Source: Haplosporangium gracile (taxonomy: Eukaryota; Mortierellomycota; Mortierellomycetes; Mortierellales; Mortierellaceae). From it: DNA of 58,296 nt. This document shows positions 21,801 through 33,800 of the stretch, piece by piece; within the stretch, counting starts at the first letter, position 1, and the number at the start of each line of letters is the position of its first letter. The stretch covers positions 1-58,296 of the forward strand of contig JAAAUF010000143.1 of the NCBI GenBank assembly GCA_015499985.1, in the 5' to 3' direction. A model generated the notes under the pieces. That model saw only the letters and a list, made by a program, of their open reading frames with translations. It searched no databases and was not told the DNA's origin. A program made the position numbers and the translations under genes.

Positions 21801-24800
21801 GATCAAGAGGCTGGCGAGCAGCGGCGACAACTACGAGATCGAAGTTGGCAAAATGTTCCTCATTGACTTGGAGCGGAAACTGGGCATGTATCTTATATCC
21901 AAGGTGCGTTTTTTGCTCCTTGCGATCATGGTGTTTATAGCGACTCTTAGATTGGTGACAATATCATTAACCATTTTTTAACTCATTCTAACAACAGGAA
22001 AAGAAGATTCTCGTTCCCAGGCCGATCCGCGTTATGTTGTGCATGATCTTTTACGAGATCCGAATGCTGTGCAAGACTATTCACAGGTAATTTGACATAC
22101 CCGTATTCTACACAGCCTTTCACACTCTTTCCATTTCTTCTCTAACAATGAATATTTGCGACTCACTTGTTAGACCAGGATGGTTACCGCGGATACTGGA
22201 CTGGGCTCTTAATCAACAGGTGACAGCTGAAGGTGGAAGTGCACAAGGCGGCCCTCACGGCATCTCGGAGACCATGCGACTTCGGATCAAACACATTTAC
22301 AGCAACGTGGATGGACTAGTAGGCGAGGTAATAGCATTTTCCCATTGTAAGCCATATGAAAATGACATCCAAAAGGCAAAATATTTAATGCCCTTTTGCC
22401 ATCGATTCTATTAGCGCAAGGATCGATATACCCTCAAAATCGTTAATAGATCCGCGTCAACCCTCAAACCATCCAGAGCCGAATCAAGTCTGGGCGCACG
22501 ACGAGCTTCCATCAACGAGTCTAGTCGGACGGCCACTCAATATATCAAAGCCAATGTTGCACAACCGAAGCGGATAGTTCGGATGCCGGACATCCAGCTA
22601 GACGAAACAGTAGCTGTGCTCACACTGCTGATTACAGTCCATTCCACAATCCATGTGAGCGAATACCTACAACTGATCGATCCTCTTTGGAACATTTACT
22701 GCCTCGAAATTGGCCCTAAGGTCGCGTCCTCCGCCGCATTCTTGTTTGTCAAATGCGCCGACGTTGCCCCAAAGACGATTCACAACATCATTTCACACGA
22801 CCTCAACAGGTACTGTTAACGAGAACACCGTCAGTTTGCTGTGAGACTGCAGTGTGTCAAGTAGAAAAAAGTATTGCAGCTGACAAGACTTTCTCTGCTC
22901 GTTTTTGACGAACTTAGTGATAACCCGTTCAAGCGCCTGTCCGCCATCGAGAGGCTGAACACTATCTTTGACCACCGCAACGAATTGCTGATCCAGCCCT
23001 ATGTTATTGACCCATCTTCTCGTGGTCCGTTCCGCACCACCGTCATACAGGTGCCTTTCGTGACAACAGAGGTCGGCAGCAATCGATACACCATGGATGA
23101 ACCCCGCTGGTTGACAGAGTTGAAGAGCGTCGGAAACTTTCCTATCGACATCCGCAATCGCTTTCAGGAACTGGGATGGGGCCAGAAAGACCAGCAAGAG
23201 ACAGAGCTGACAAGACGCGCACAGACTCCATTGATGCTCTCGTGGACAGGATACCTCGACGGCGACTACGAGAATAAGGCGAACTTTGGCCGGACTTACA
23301 CCATGCTCCCCAAAGACCGGCACGCAACTGTTTTGATCCCTGTCTTGAACTCCCTCAACCTCGACACCATTGACCTCATGGACGACAAGGCTATCGGAGT
23401 TCGCTCAGCAGCCATCAACTTTCTCTCCGATTACATCCGAAACGAACCAGTACTTTTCGTCCGCTCCTTTTTTGCCGAGCTTGTGCAGGCAAGGTCAGAT
23501 CGCCAACGGAGCTTGATTTCCAGACTTCATTTACTCCTCAGTGGCAACTCCAAGCTGCCACCAGCGTTTGCGTTCTCTCTCTTCAACCATCTCCTCGGTC
23601 TTTTAAAGTGGTTTCAGAGAAACTCCAAACCGCTGGGACTTGAGATGCTTGCAACAATCCTTCCTCTTCTCGCGGATGTCGTCATCTCCACCAACGATAT
23701 CGTGTTCAAGGATTTCAAGCGCAACAAGGTCGACATTTTTTTCGCCGGCTTAGGTCGATTTTGGTTCAAGTCGGCCATCTTGCCCGAATCCATGTTTCCC
23801 GCTCAGCTGACCAACCCAGGCAACATCCTACCTCGACTCGGGATTCCATACCAACTGTTCCAGATGGCCATGGTCAACATCAGCCAGATCCAGTTCATGA
23901 CCAGCTTCCTCGTTCGATTCCCGCTGGAGGCGACTGACGTCAAAGCAAGCGTTGGACGGTTTAATAGAATGCCAAAATTGAACCCTCTCGAAGCTCTGCA
24001 GAGTTCTAAGTTGGAGGACAACCAGTATCTGCCAGATGTGTCAAAGGGCCGCGCGCGTTTTCTGACTGCAACATCCTATCGGGAACGGAATGCGTGTTCT
24101 CTCTCATCCCTTCGAGCGCGCGCCTGGCTCTCGTTCGTCCTCAACCTGATCCAGCGCATGGACAAGCAAAGTACAGATCGATTGGAGCTCATGAACATCC
24201 TCAATGGCGTCAACGTCATCCTTCTGGAACAAGGCGATGATCTAGGGATTGTTGGACAAGCGTTGGAGGTCTACATCACAGCGGCAACACGGTTGAGGCG
24301 ACTCTTTGCGTCACAGAACGGATACGCGCTGTTCTTTCCCGCCCTTTTCAAGATCTACTGCGACTCTGTCACTATTCGGATTGTTCAGGACACCATTGAC
24401 GCCACATTTTATCGCTTTTACTTGATCCACCAGGAGGCGTTTATTCTGCAGAGCTTGGGAGCTATTGTTCCACTTATGCTCCGCAATATGTCCACGGAGC
24501 AATCAAGCACCATGGCCCGACGACTTTTCGCGTTTATGGAGGCTCTCGACCAACCGACAATGACCTACCACTCCAAGGCTCTCGGTGTCCCATCACTGTC
24601 AGTGCCCTACCATGACAGCAAGCCTTACGGTGGCCCTCAGTTGGAGATCCCCCATTGGATTTCGTCGTTTATTCCCAAGAACTCAAAGATTTTCCACAAT
24701 AGCGGCGGCACTAACATCCTGCACAAGGCCGAGTTTACGATCGCCGACTCTATTAAGCTCTTTCTTGCAGTCATTGCATATGACCCTGGCTCCGTTCGGT

Positions 24801-27800
24801 CTGAGCAGTTTGTTCGCGTCCTCAAGATGATATTGTCGTTCTTTTTGGACCGGGAAGCGCATCTGATGACGAGCGGTCTGGACAGTCTGATCGATGTGTT
24901 TGCGAAGTTTGGGAGGTCATCCAAACCCCTTGTCCCGACGTCCTTTGTCCTCCCACCAGTGCTGCCTCGGGCTGACCAGAGTACTGACGACACCCAATGC
25001 GATATCAGTCGCTTTGCGCTGGTAGGCAGTCATGTTGCCAAGACCCAGGCTGTCAGGGGAAAGACGTGGGCGCAGAATGATCGCGTGGCCATCAAGCACG
25101 AATTCGTTTGCCTGATCCAGCACTTTTGCGACCGAGGTGGACAATTGGCGGACGATCAACATCAGATGATGGCGGCTTTCATCAAGTCGATCCTCAAGGA
25201 CTACATATCGTTGAAGATTCCTTGCACCACTGATTGGTTGAATGATTATCTGAAGCATGCCATCCTCCCGGTCCGCAATGTTCAGCAAGGGTCTCATGCA
25301 GTGCTGTACTTGATCGTGCACGTGTCAGGCTACCTCAGGACATACTATAAGATGATTGACTTTTCAGGATTCTTCGATGGCTTGCTCTTGGTGGCTGGGG
25401 ATGAGCGGCATTTCTTGAGGAACTCGATCACACTCTCCAATGTCTTTCAGGACAAGATTTTGAGCCCAGCCCTCGCCATTGGAGTCAAGGACGACTGGAG
25501 TTCTGGATCCATCTACGTGCCGCAGGCAAAGTTCTGCAACAGCTTGGTTGACTTGATGCTGGCTATGATTAATAACGCGGACACCGACACCATCTCCGAG
25601 CTCGAACAGGCGGTGCCCACACCACGTCTCATGGCTTACATTGTTATCCCTCTCTGCCTTCGATTCAAGACCCGGTTCCACTCCAACTGTCTGGACATTC
25701 TGGAAATGCAATTTTGGCTCAGGATGCTGGGACTCACTGTCAAGGCAGCCGAGTACGATCCTTCGTCAAGGCGATCCAGCAGAACTAATGGTTTATTTGC
25801 ACCTGTGATCAACGCAGCTCGTGCGAACAGGAGACGTCAATCCATCGAGCTGACCACGCCCATGTCACCACAGCAGCCTATGACTCCACATCCTCTGATG
25901 CCACTGTCGACAACACAAACACCCCAGACACCAGGTCCTCGACGTATGTCGTCGTTTCTCCACAGAGACGATCGCAATGATGAGGACCATAATCAACAAC
26001 AACAACAGCAGCAACAGCAGACCTCGGAGAACACCATGAACGCGACGCCAGGGCTGTTCATTGACTTTATCGCGTTGCGCATCATCATGGTCCGTGGAGA
26101 GCGCTACCTGACCTATCACCCTGGCTGCTGGCTTGATATTTTCAACATAATCAAGAAGTACTTCTCGGCTCATACGTTCTCCACAAGCTCATTTTCTGGA
26201 ACCATTGCTATCGGAAGCAGTATTGGCCGCCACACCAGTACCTCCAGTTCTGGCCCCACATCACCCAATGTCAGCCCTTCGTACCCGGCGACCCCTAGGG
26301 TGGATGTACCCGTGACTCCGCTCTGGCGCGACGGCACATCAGGATCTGCAGGAATGTCAGGAGGGTTGTCTCCGTACCCTGGATCGGTTTATACCCAAGA
26401 GAACACTCGAATGACGGCGATGGGGTACATCTTGTGGTCGTTCGCTGAGACTATCCTCTTCAATCGGTTGCCGTTGATGATCATGATGCGACCCTTCCTC
26501 TCTGACCAACTTCGGCAGATCGACTCTCACCCTGCGCCCACCTCTTTCCGTCCTAGTCGGTCAGTAAGCAGCACCGGCCCCAATTCTCCCGCCTTTTACT
26601 GGCCTTCGCCTTCCATGTTGCCAGCTGGCTCCTCGGGACCTGGAGCAGGATATTCTCCAGGAATATCGCCTTTGCATCTGAGGAGTGATAGTGTCGGTCG
26701 CAAATTTGATGTCCGAGAAGATCCTGCTGCCGTAAAGTCGCAACAACGCGCTGAGCGTCGGAAGCAATGGAAGAGTTGGACTAAGCCGACGCAGACCATG
26801 AACGCGTTGACGGTGATTCAGGAACCGCTCTTCGATTCCCACGAGCCCATGTCACCTAACCTGTATGCCGCTCGATCGCCGCGTCAACGCAGCTTGGTCT
26901 CGGCATCTGAGCAGACTGGCAGTGATGCTGCTACTGAACCTCGTACTCCCAATCCTCTTTATCAACAACAAACACCACAACAACAACAAACACCACAACA
27001 ACAATACCATCATCACCATCATCATCGCCATCGCAAACACCATCGCTCGGACCTCGAGAGCAAGTCGGAGACAATTCTACCATATGCTCTAGTCGACAGG
27101 GCCGTTCAATCGATGCAGCATGTCCGATCAATGATGCTTACCAAATCGGAGGGTGCGACGGCGTTCTCCGAGTTTGGTGTCCCCATGTATCCCGAGAAGA
27201 GGTCGCCTTCGACCGGCTTGTCTCCGTCGATGGCTCTCCAGACCGGGGAAAAAAGGGATTCCTCCCAGTTCTTCCCAGCGGAGGGCAGTCAGAATGCCGA
27301 TCATCACTTTTTGGTCCCTGGGAGGTATGAGCGCCAGCCGTCTAGCCCTGGATTTGGTTCGATGTTTTTGGCGAGAGAAGCTGCGCTTCGAGGTCCAGCG
27401 GGATCATCGAGTCAAGAACCGATAGCGTCTGCTCAGGAGGGTCTGTCGCCATCACGTCCAATGTCCTTGACGGTGCCGCGATCGTTCTCGGCAGACACAG
27501 GGAAGGACTTTTTGCGTGTAGCTGCCAAGGAAGCCCCGAACGTCGGCAATGCCTCTGACAACGGAAGCGACGGCTCGCGTTTTTTCACTGGAAGTCCCCA
27601 GCTTCATCCTAGCCCTGGAGGCGAGGCTCTGTCTCCGGGGCTGCTCAGTTTGCCAGGCGCTGCTTCGCTTGACGGCGCAAGCCCGACTCCCAAAAAGAGT
27701 CGCAGTATCTTGAAGCCGACGATTATCACCACGTCGCCACCTACGTCTGTCCAGAACCTTCAGCTGCAATCTGCAGTCGATCTGACACAGACTGCTGGTC

Positions 27801-29197
27801 CGCAGCTGCCCTCTGACCTATTCACGCCTAGCGGTATGCGACCTATTCGCCGATTGGACAGCAACACATCGGATAGTTGCAACTCTATGAATGGAGAGCC
27901 TGGCATGGACTGCCGGCCTAGTTTGACGTCGGAGGATCAGTTGGATTATAGGATGGCATGTCTTCAGGCGCGCACAAAGATCTTTATTCAGAACATTGAA
28001 GAGGAAACGCGTCTAGTCCTGGCATGCTTCCCTTCTGTATTCTCGATAAAGTGTGCGCCACCGCCGCCGACCATTACAGCTGCTGCAACAACAGGTGCGA
28101 CAGCTTCGCCTGCTGCGACGGTTACCGTCGAGCCATCGGCACCTGAGCCTGTCGCACCTTTGGCAGCCCAACCCGTGTCCACTCCGGGTGCAAGAGCAAA
28201 GGAGAGCACGAACATTCAGCAGAACAATCAGGCACGCCTCAGTACATCTAGTTTGACAGTTCCAAGTCGAAAAACGCCCTCGATCACGATCCAGGATCAG
28301 TCGTCGTTTTTGGCGCCCTCGCCCATCAACCCTCTTCCTGTGCCTGTAGAAGGAGGTGAGCACCTGTTCTTTTCGAGACAGAATCGGCCTGAGTCTGCTA
28401 CTCTTGCTCCTTCGTCCACTCCTCCAGCGCCTTTGGTTGGGTTTGCCATTGGTTCTCCTCCCCCTGCTGCAGCAAAGGAGCGACGATCCAAGAGCGTCAT
28501 ATTCCAGCAGCAGTTGTCGTTGGGACATTCAGGTAGTGGGTTCAGTCGGCCTACTTCAGGCGCAGCCTCGCTGACGGCAAGCCCCGGTCAGCCGTCTTCT
28601 GATATGGCCGCCCCTCCAACTTTTTCAGTGACGGTGTCGACGCCTCTGACCCCTCAGTCCAACACGCACCCACCTCCTCCAACGTTGTTTTTGCCTCCAG
28701 CGGGACTGAATCGTTCTGCCATAGCTTTGGAGCCCTCAATCCCTACCATCAACATCAACCCCATGACCCCTGACCCTAATAGCAGCTCATCAGCCGCTCT
28801 TCCCACATTCCAGTTCCATGGTTCACCTCCTTCGTCAGCATGTCGAGAGACATTTGCCGTCGCCAACCGCTCTTCCTTGCCTGTACCTGCACATGATCGG
28901 TCCCAGTCATCTTCGTCATCGTCAGGCCTTCTGGTTCCTGGGCTTGGCTTTGCTCCTCCGTCCCCATCTGGCCCTTCAACTTTGTCGGTTCCTTCGACAT
29001 CGCCAACAAGAACAGGAGCGGGATCAGTGCAGCCTTCTTCGTCGTCGACTACTTCTCCCTCGCTGCTGCTCCCGGTCCCTGAACACGACAGTAGAGACAA
29101 ATCTGTGGGTCCCTTGGATGGTACTCCGTACACAATCGTTGGTCTTGGACTGAAGGTGCCTGATCCAACCACATCTACAAGTCCTTCTCCAAAGTAG
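18843..29197 (+). CDS. UNC80: UNC80 homologue, NALCN-type channel scaffold
   Basis: Ten exons: 18843-19779, 19904-20037, 20137-20481, 20585-21157, 21254-21367, 21460-21903, 21998-22086, 22174-22327, 22415-22809 and 22918-29197. They give 3154 aa, close to the roughly 3250 aa of human UNC80. Several blocks match UNC80 as I know it. At about 1212-1330 a helical block ends with an FKD motif (DIVFKDFKRN). At about 1543-1586 is FYRFYLIHQEAFILQSLG. Near 1667 is SIKLFLAVIAYDPGSVRS. Near 1831 is TDWLNDYLKHAIL. Near 2227-2262 is FNRLPLMIMMRPFLSDQL. The first ~300 residues and most of the region after 2290 are low-complexity (Ser/Pro/Gln, plus a His run). In animals UNC80 scaffolds the NALCN sodium-leak channel with UNC79. 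The fungal relative of NALCN is the Cch1 calcium channel, so a role at the plasma membrane with Cch1-Mid1 is inferred, not shown. Confidence 0.85.
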
Positions 29198-29589
29198 CCC
29201 AGCAACAACCTCAAGAGTTTGATGAGCAAAATCAAACACATGAAAAAAACCCCCATCAAGAGCTCCCTTTCCTTTACCATAGAAAACGTAATCCCAATGT
29301 CCCATTATCATTAATCAACTTGTACAATACACTATCATCAAGAGTTTTATTCTGGCGTCCATTTATGACTCCCTCGTTCTCTGTTATCCTTTGTCCCTCC
29401 TTCCCTCCTTCTTCTTCTTCGCCCTCCACTTATCTTTCTCTCTCGTTTCTTTCACAGCATATTTAAAATATCAAGTGTAGTCGTTGAAAATGAGTATAGA
29501 GCCAACCAAGGCTCACGTTTCACGGACAAAGGAGTGAAAATAAAATAATTTGAATCATAGATGGTCAATTCACGATTCTTTGCTCCAGT
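29198..29589. other. UNC80-like gene 3' UTR
   Basis: AT-rich sequence after the stop codon, with a candidate poly(A) signal AATAAA at 29539-29544. No coding motif. Confidence 0.55.
29539..29544 (+). other. Candidate poly(A) signal, UNC80-like gene
   Basis: AATAAA about 340 nt after the stop codon. Confidence 0.45.
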
Positions 29590-30640
29590 TCGACAGAACA
29601 TTACCATCGTTCATCAGCTCTTGCAAAGTTGTTTTGGCTTCCAAGTGTCCCTTGGTCAGCGGCCTTTTGATACCAGTCCATCGCCTGTGTAAAATCATGA
29701 GGAACACCTCGGCCATGGTTATAGAGGGTGTCCATGTAAAAAATGTTCAGCTGCAAGTCCTTGGTTGGAGGCCTTTTGGTACCAGTCCATTGTTTGTGCG
29801 TAATCCTGGGGACCGCCCGGGCTATGGCTGTAGAAGAAACCGATGCTGAATTGAGGAACTGCATGTCCTTGGTCGACGCCCTTGAGGTACCTGTTGAATA
29901 ATTCTGTTCAACACTGAGGCCAAAAACATGCAGAAGTCCTGCTTTGCGTTGACCGACTGGATCTCTGTGGTCGGTGGCCTTGAGGTACCAATCCATGGCT
30001 ACTAGCTTATCTTATGAAACCTTATGAAACTCCTTTGCCGTCTTTGTACATGTCACCCAGAGCGACTTGAGCGTTCTTGTCTCCATGACTGGAGCTGATG
30101 CTTGTCTGAGCCACGTCTCTCTCGATTGGTACATCAATCGACACACTCTGAGGTCCACGCAACTGTGATTTGTTGCCGGTATCTGGATGTTGAGAAACTG
30201 TCAGATTGTCGTTGTTAGTGACTGGTGACTAATCGTCCAGCAGTGCCTGCGGTCCTCGAGCTGACGAGAAAACAAGAGGTCTATCGATGTGAGAGAGTTA
30301 TCCACTACTGTCTCTTCAAGACCGTAAACCGAGTTCCGTCGGACTTTTGTGGTGGTGGAAGGAAAGGACGAGGAGGTTGTGGTGTTTATGGTGGCAGGGG
30401 CACTGGAGGGGGGCTAGATAAGGCACTGAATGGTGGAGCGATGTTCTGGAAAACAATTTCGTTGCTATCGTTGCTCAATGACCGTAGCCCCAGCTGTTGG
30501 ATGACAGGAGAAATGACCGACCTTTACGTTGGTTAATGAAATATCCACAATCATATTATCCAGGGCAATGTTCGGAACGGCTGCAATCTCACGAGACTTA
30601 AATGAGAGAAGGAACAAGGCAAAGTCAAAGGGAAACGAGG
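29590..30640 (-). pseudogene. Decayed Sel1-like repeat protein gene
   Basis: Reading the minus strand from high to low coordinates, fragments of one Sel1-repeat protein appear in shifting frames. An N-terminal piece (REIAAVPNIALD, about 30560-30600) resembles a conserved stretch of Mortierella SLR proteins; that match is from memory. A Ser/Pro linker follows with stops. Sel1 units come next: NAQVALGDMYKDGKGVS then TAA; AMDWYLKATDHRDP (MDWYL in frame at 29996); WYLKGVDQGHAVPQFSIG; and AMDWYQKAADQGT near 29660. At least two frameshifts and several stops separate them. A perfect 10-bp tandem duplication at 30011-30030 sits where the first stop interrupts the repeats. No start codon leads an intact frame. 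Sel1 repeats are protein-interaction solenoids; this copy is dead or under reduced constraint. It lies downstream of CSF1 in the same orientation. Confidence 0.82.
30011..30030. repeat. Perfect 10-bp tandem duplication
   Basis: CTTATGAAAC occurs twice in a row inside the Sel1 pseudogene. On the minus strand it shifts the frame and brings a stop codon between two repeat units. Confidence 0.9.
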
Positions 30641-30854
30641 AGGAAGGAGGATGGTGCCAATAAAATGAAAAGGTGAAACATAATACCCGGGACTTTTCAA
30701 ACACACTAGTAACCCATCTTAATCCAACGAAGACTGACGTTTGACAAAAGGTCAATTCTCTCTCAGCTACAGACACTACACTCTTTACTCCGATCTTGAT
30801 ATTTATCAGGTTTTCTATATTCTTCTACCTCTTTTCTTTAAAACTGCATCGTCC
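30641..30854. other. CSF1 3' flank
   Basis: Short region downstream of the CSF1 stop codon (minus strand), presumably its 3' UTR. No gene seen. Confidence 0.4.
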
Positions 30855-33800
30855 TCACGATTGGTCCTCGTCGTCCATAATAACCCTCCCTTCCCAAAGA
30901 TCATACAACCCCGTCATCTCGACCTTCTTCTCATGGAACTCAACCACCGTCAACAGGCCCGTCTCAAGACCCGTCGTCACAATATGTACGATCGGCGGGA
31001 TATCCTCCTTCTTAAATCCAAGGTGACCCAGTGGCAACGGTGTGTTTGGCAAGATATCCAGCGCGGGCTTGAATACAATCTGCTCACGCGCCTGGAAAAT
31101 GAACTTGGGTCCTGTCTCCTCGTTACTACTACTGCCCTCAGCATTTGTTGTCGCTGAAGAAGTACCGTTAACTGTGAAGCCAGTTGCGCTGGTATTACTG
31201 AGGACTTTGGTGAGGGGTTCTGTGTGCAATCCAGGATCGAGATTGATCGACACTGTTGGTACAGTCAATGGCGAGACAGAGGGAAGTAAGGACGTTGGCG
31301 ACAAAACTGAGTTCGATCCAGACCCAGATCCCGATCCATCTGCAGCCACTGCTGCTTCTCCCACAGAACCGCTGAGCGTTGGGATGGGCGAGGAGGGCGA
31401 TCCGGTCGAGAAAGCGTCCGATTTGGGCGGTAACACTCCAGCTCCGACTGCTGTATCCTTGCCAGCTCTATCGATCAGCACGCCGGGGACAGCAGCTGAA
31501 TCTGGGTTTGCGGTGGCAGGCAGCAATGACGATGGGTCCTGACTATTGAGCCTCGACATTGGCTGTCCTCCACCTCCAACCAGATCCAACGCCGATCCCA
31601 CAACGATCCCATCTACAGGGCTATCGCTCGAAACGACACCGCTGAGGTCAGCACCGCCTGCAGCACCGGGCACCACACCAGAATCCTCCAGGCTCCTAAG
31701 ATCTTTGTAGTTCCTGATACTAAGCTCCTCCAAGAATCGCTGGAAGTTCTTCTCGACACCTCGGAAGAGTCGATAATCCGTCGCAATGTCGATCAGACCC
31801 GCAAACGTCGTCTTGCAGTTATGCTCAATCACCAGACTATCCATCTCCTGCCACGATTCCATCAACTGACTGGTCGTCGGCAGCTTGGCGATCGTTGTCG
31901 ACCCCGGGTTGCGGATACGCTCAAACCACTGCTCGAGCGTCAGCGCGTTGACAGTATTTTGGTCAACAACCTGAAGCGTGTACTTTTGAAGACTTAGTAA
32001 GGCCAAGTTGACCGTCGTCAGTCGATGGATAATCGGCTTGATGATACCCTTTTTGAAGATCAGGTCCCGATCCATCCTGACCTTAAATCCCTGGATACTT
32101 GCGTGGGTACACTCCTTGTCAGACAGGAAATATGGGAAGAACGAAAGATCTAAGTTGCCAAACGAAATCTGAACAAATCCGACTCCAAACCAAGCTGGTC
32201 TTCTGACGAGGCTGCTCGCGCTCACACCACTCGCCTGAGAGGCAGACCGGCTCAACGGCGGCATAGCCGATTGAAGACTCGCGGGCGTGAGCAATGGCTT
32301 CCGAAGCTCCTCCTTGGCGGCAGACAACTTTTGTTGAAGCATGCTCGTCATACGCGTCAACAGGGTTTTGAAGACAGGGACAGTCTTTGCACCGGCCAAC
32401 AGTCGGAGTCCTTGGAGGTGAGCAATGATGGCTTGGGAGACATCTCGTTCGAGGTTGGGTCCGTTCCAATGATCCTGAAGCACCACCCGAGCGGGTCCGA
32501 CCGCCAGAATAAAGAACTTCTTGTAATCGTACGTCAACATCGATGAGATCTTGTTCGTTTGAACCACAATTTCCATGATCGAGCAAGGGAACGTCTGGTG
32601 GCGATTGACCTTGGAGAGAGTCTGCACGGCGACACCCTCGAGCACAAGGTAACCCTCCAACCAACCTCGTCCCATGGGCAAGAACTGGAGATCGAGAGGG
32701 CCAGTCGTGATGGACACCGATCGTGGATGGAAGGGTCGGAGCTTGGTGCGCAAACGGACCTCGTCCAGCTTGAAGTCCATCTTGCCGATCTGCGAGCCCA
32801 GATCTCCAGTGATCCGCATCTGCTGAAGACGCGCCACTACAAAAACGTTGTAGCCCAGGAAACTCGAATCTCTCTTGCCAGGCACGAGCGATCCTCCAGC
32901 GCCAACGGAAGGCGTCCGCCCTTCGTGAACAGACTGCGACGAAATAGAGGGATCAAATCCATGAGTGCTGGAGGTCGAGCGACTGACTGTCAATCCATCG
33001 CGAATCAGGTAGTTGGCCTGGTCCATCCAAATCATCTTCATAAGCACCAAGATCTCGGCTTGTCGCATATCAAAATCACAGCCGATCTGCCTAAAGTCAA
33101 CTGTGACCGACAGCGTCTTCTTGTTGACCTCCGCCTGACGCTTGGTTTCCGCGACGGCGTTAAAGATCATGCCCTTGGTCTCCAATTTGAGACCTTTGTC
33201 CTGAGAAAAGATGTGGTGGGTGTCTGAGGAGGCTCCCTCGAAGGTTCCAGCAATTGTGCTCGAGTTGTTGCCTGCATGATCCGAGCTGTAGCTTATCAAG
33301 ATGTTGCCTTGCTCAAACGCTAGCACCGACATCACCTTGGCCATGGGCTGACAGTTGAACTCGATCCTGGTCTTCTCGATAAACAGGTACAGAGTCACCG
33401 CTAGCTCCTGTCTCTTGCCTGTGACCTGTTGAAGGGTGCCATCAGGTCCTGAGTTCGATGTCGAAACTAAAGCCATACTACCCTCCTTTCCGTGAGATGA
33501 GGGCGCGCCAGGGGTAGCAACAGTCTCGGGACCGGAGTACTGGCGTTGTCGTCGAATGCCGACCTTGAGACCAGTGACAATGTCTTGGAAGAACGGCACC
33601 AGAGACGGGTAGAATGTGTTCTCGCACGAATGAATGTTCACCTCAGCGTGAATCCTTGGAGGCCCTGCTGCTTGTAACTCTGCCAAGTTGTCGCCAAGAG
33701 GAATACGTAGTGTTGTCCAGAGCGACAGTCCTGGAATGACAAACTGATCCACACCGGACACCTCTGCACCAACATGTGCAAAGTTGGACTCCGATTCCGA

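Noticed and set aside
29601..29996. 131-codon minus-strand frame as an intact small Sel1 gene
   Set aside because: Adjacent Sel1 units continue in other frames on both sides, so this frame is a fragment of a broken gene, not a complete one.
31042..31542. 166-codon plus-strand frame opposite CSF1
   Set aside because: It is an antisense shadow of the Ser/Pro-rich C-terminal part of CSF1 and has no motif of its own.
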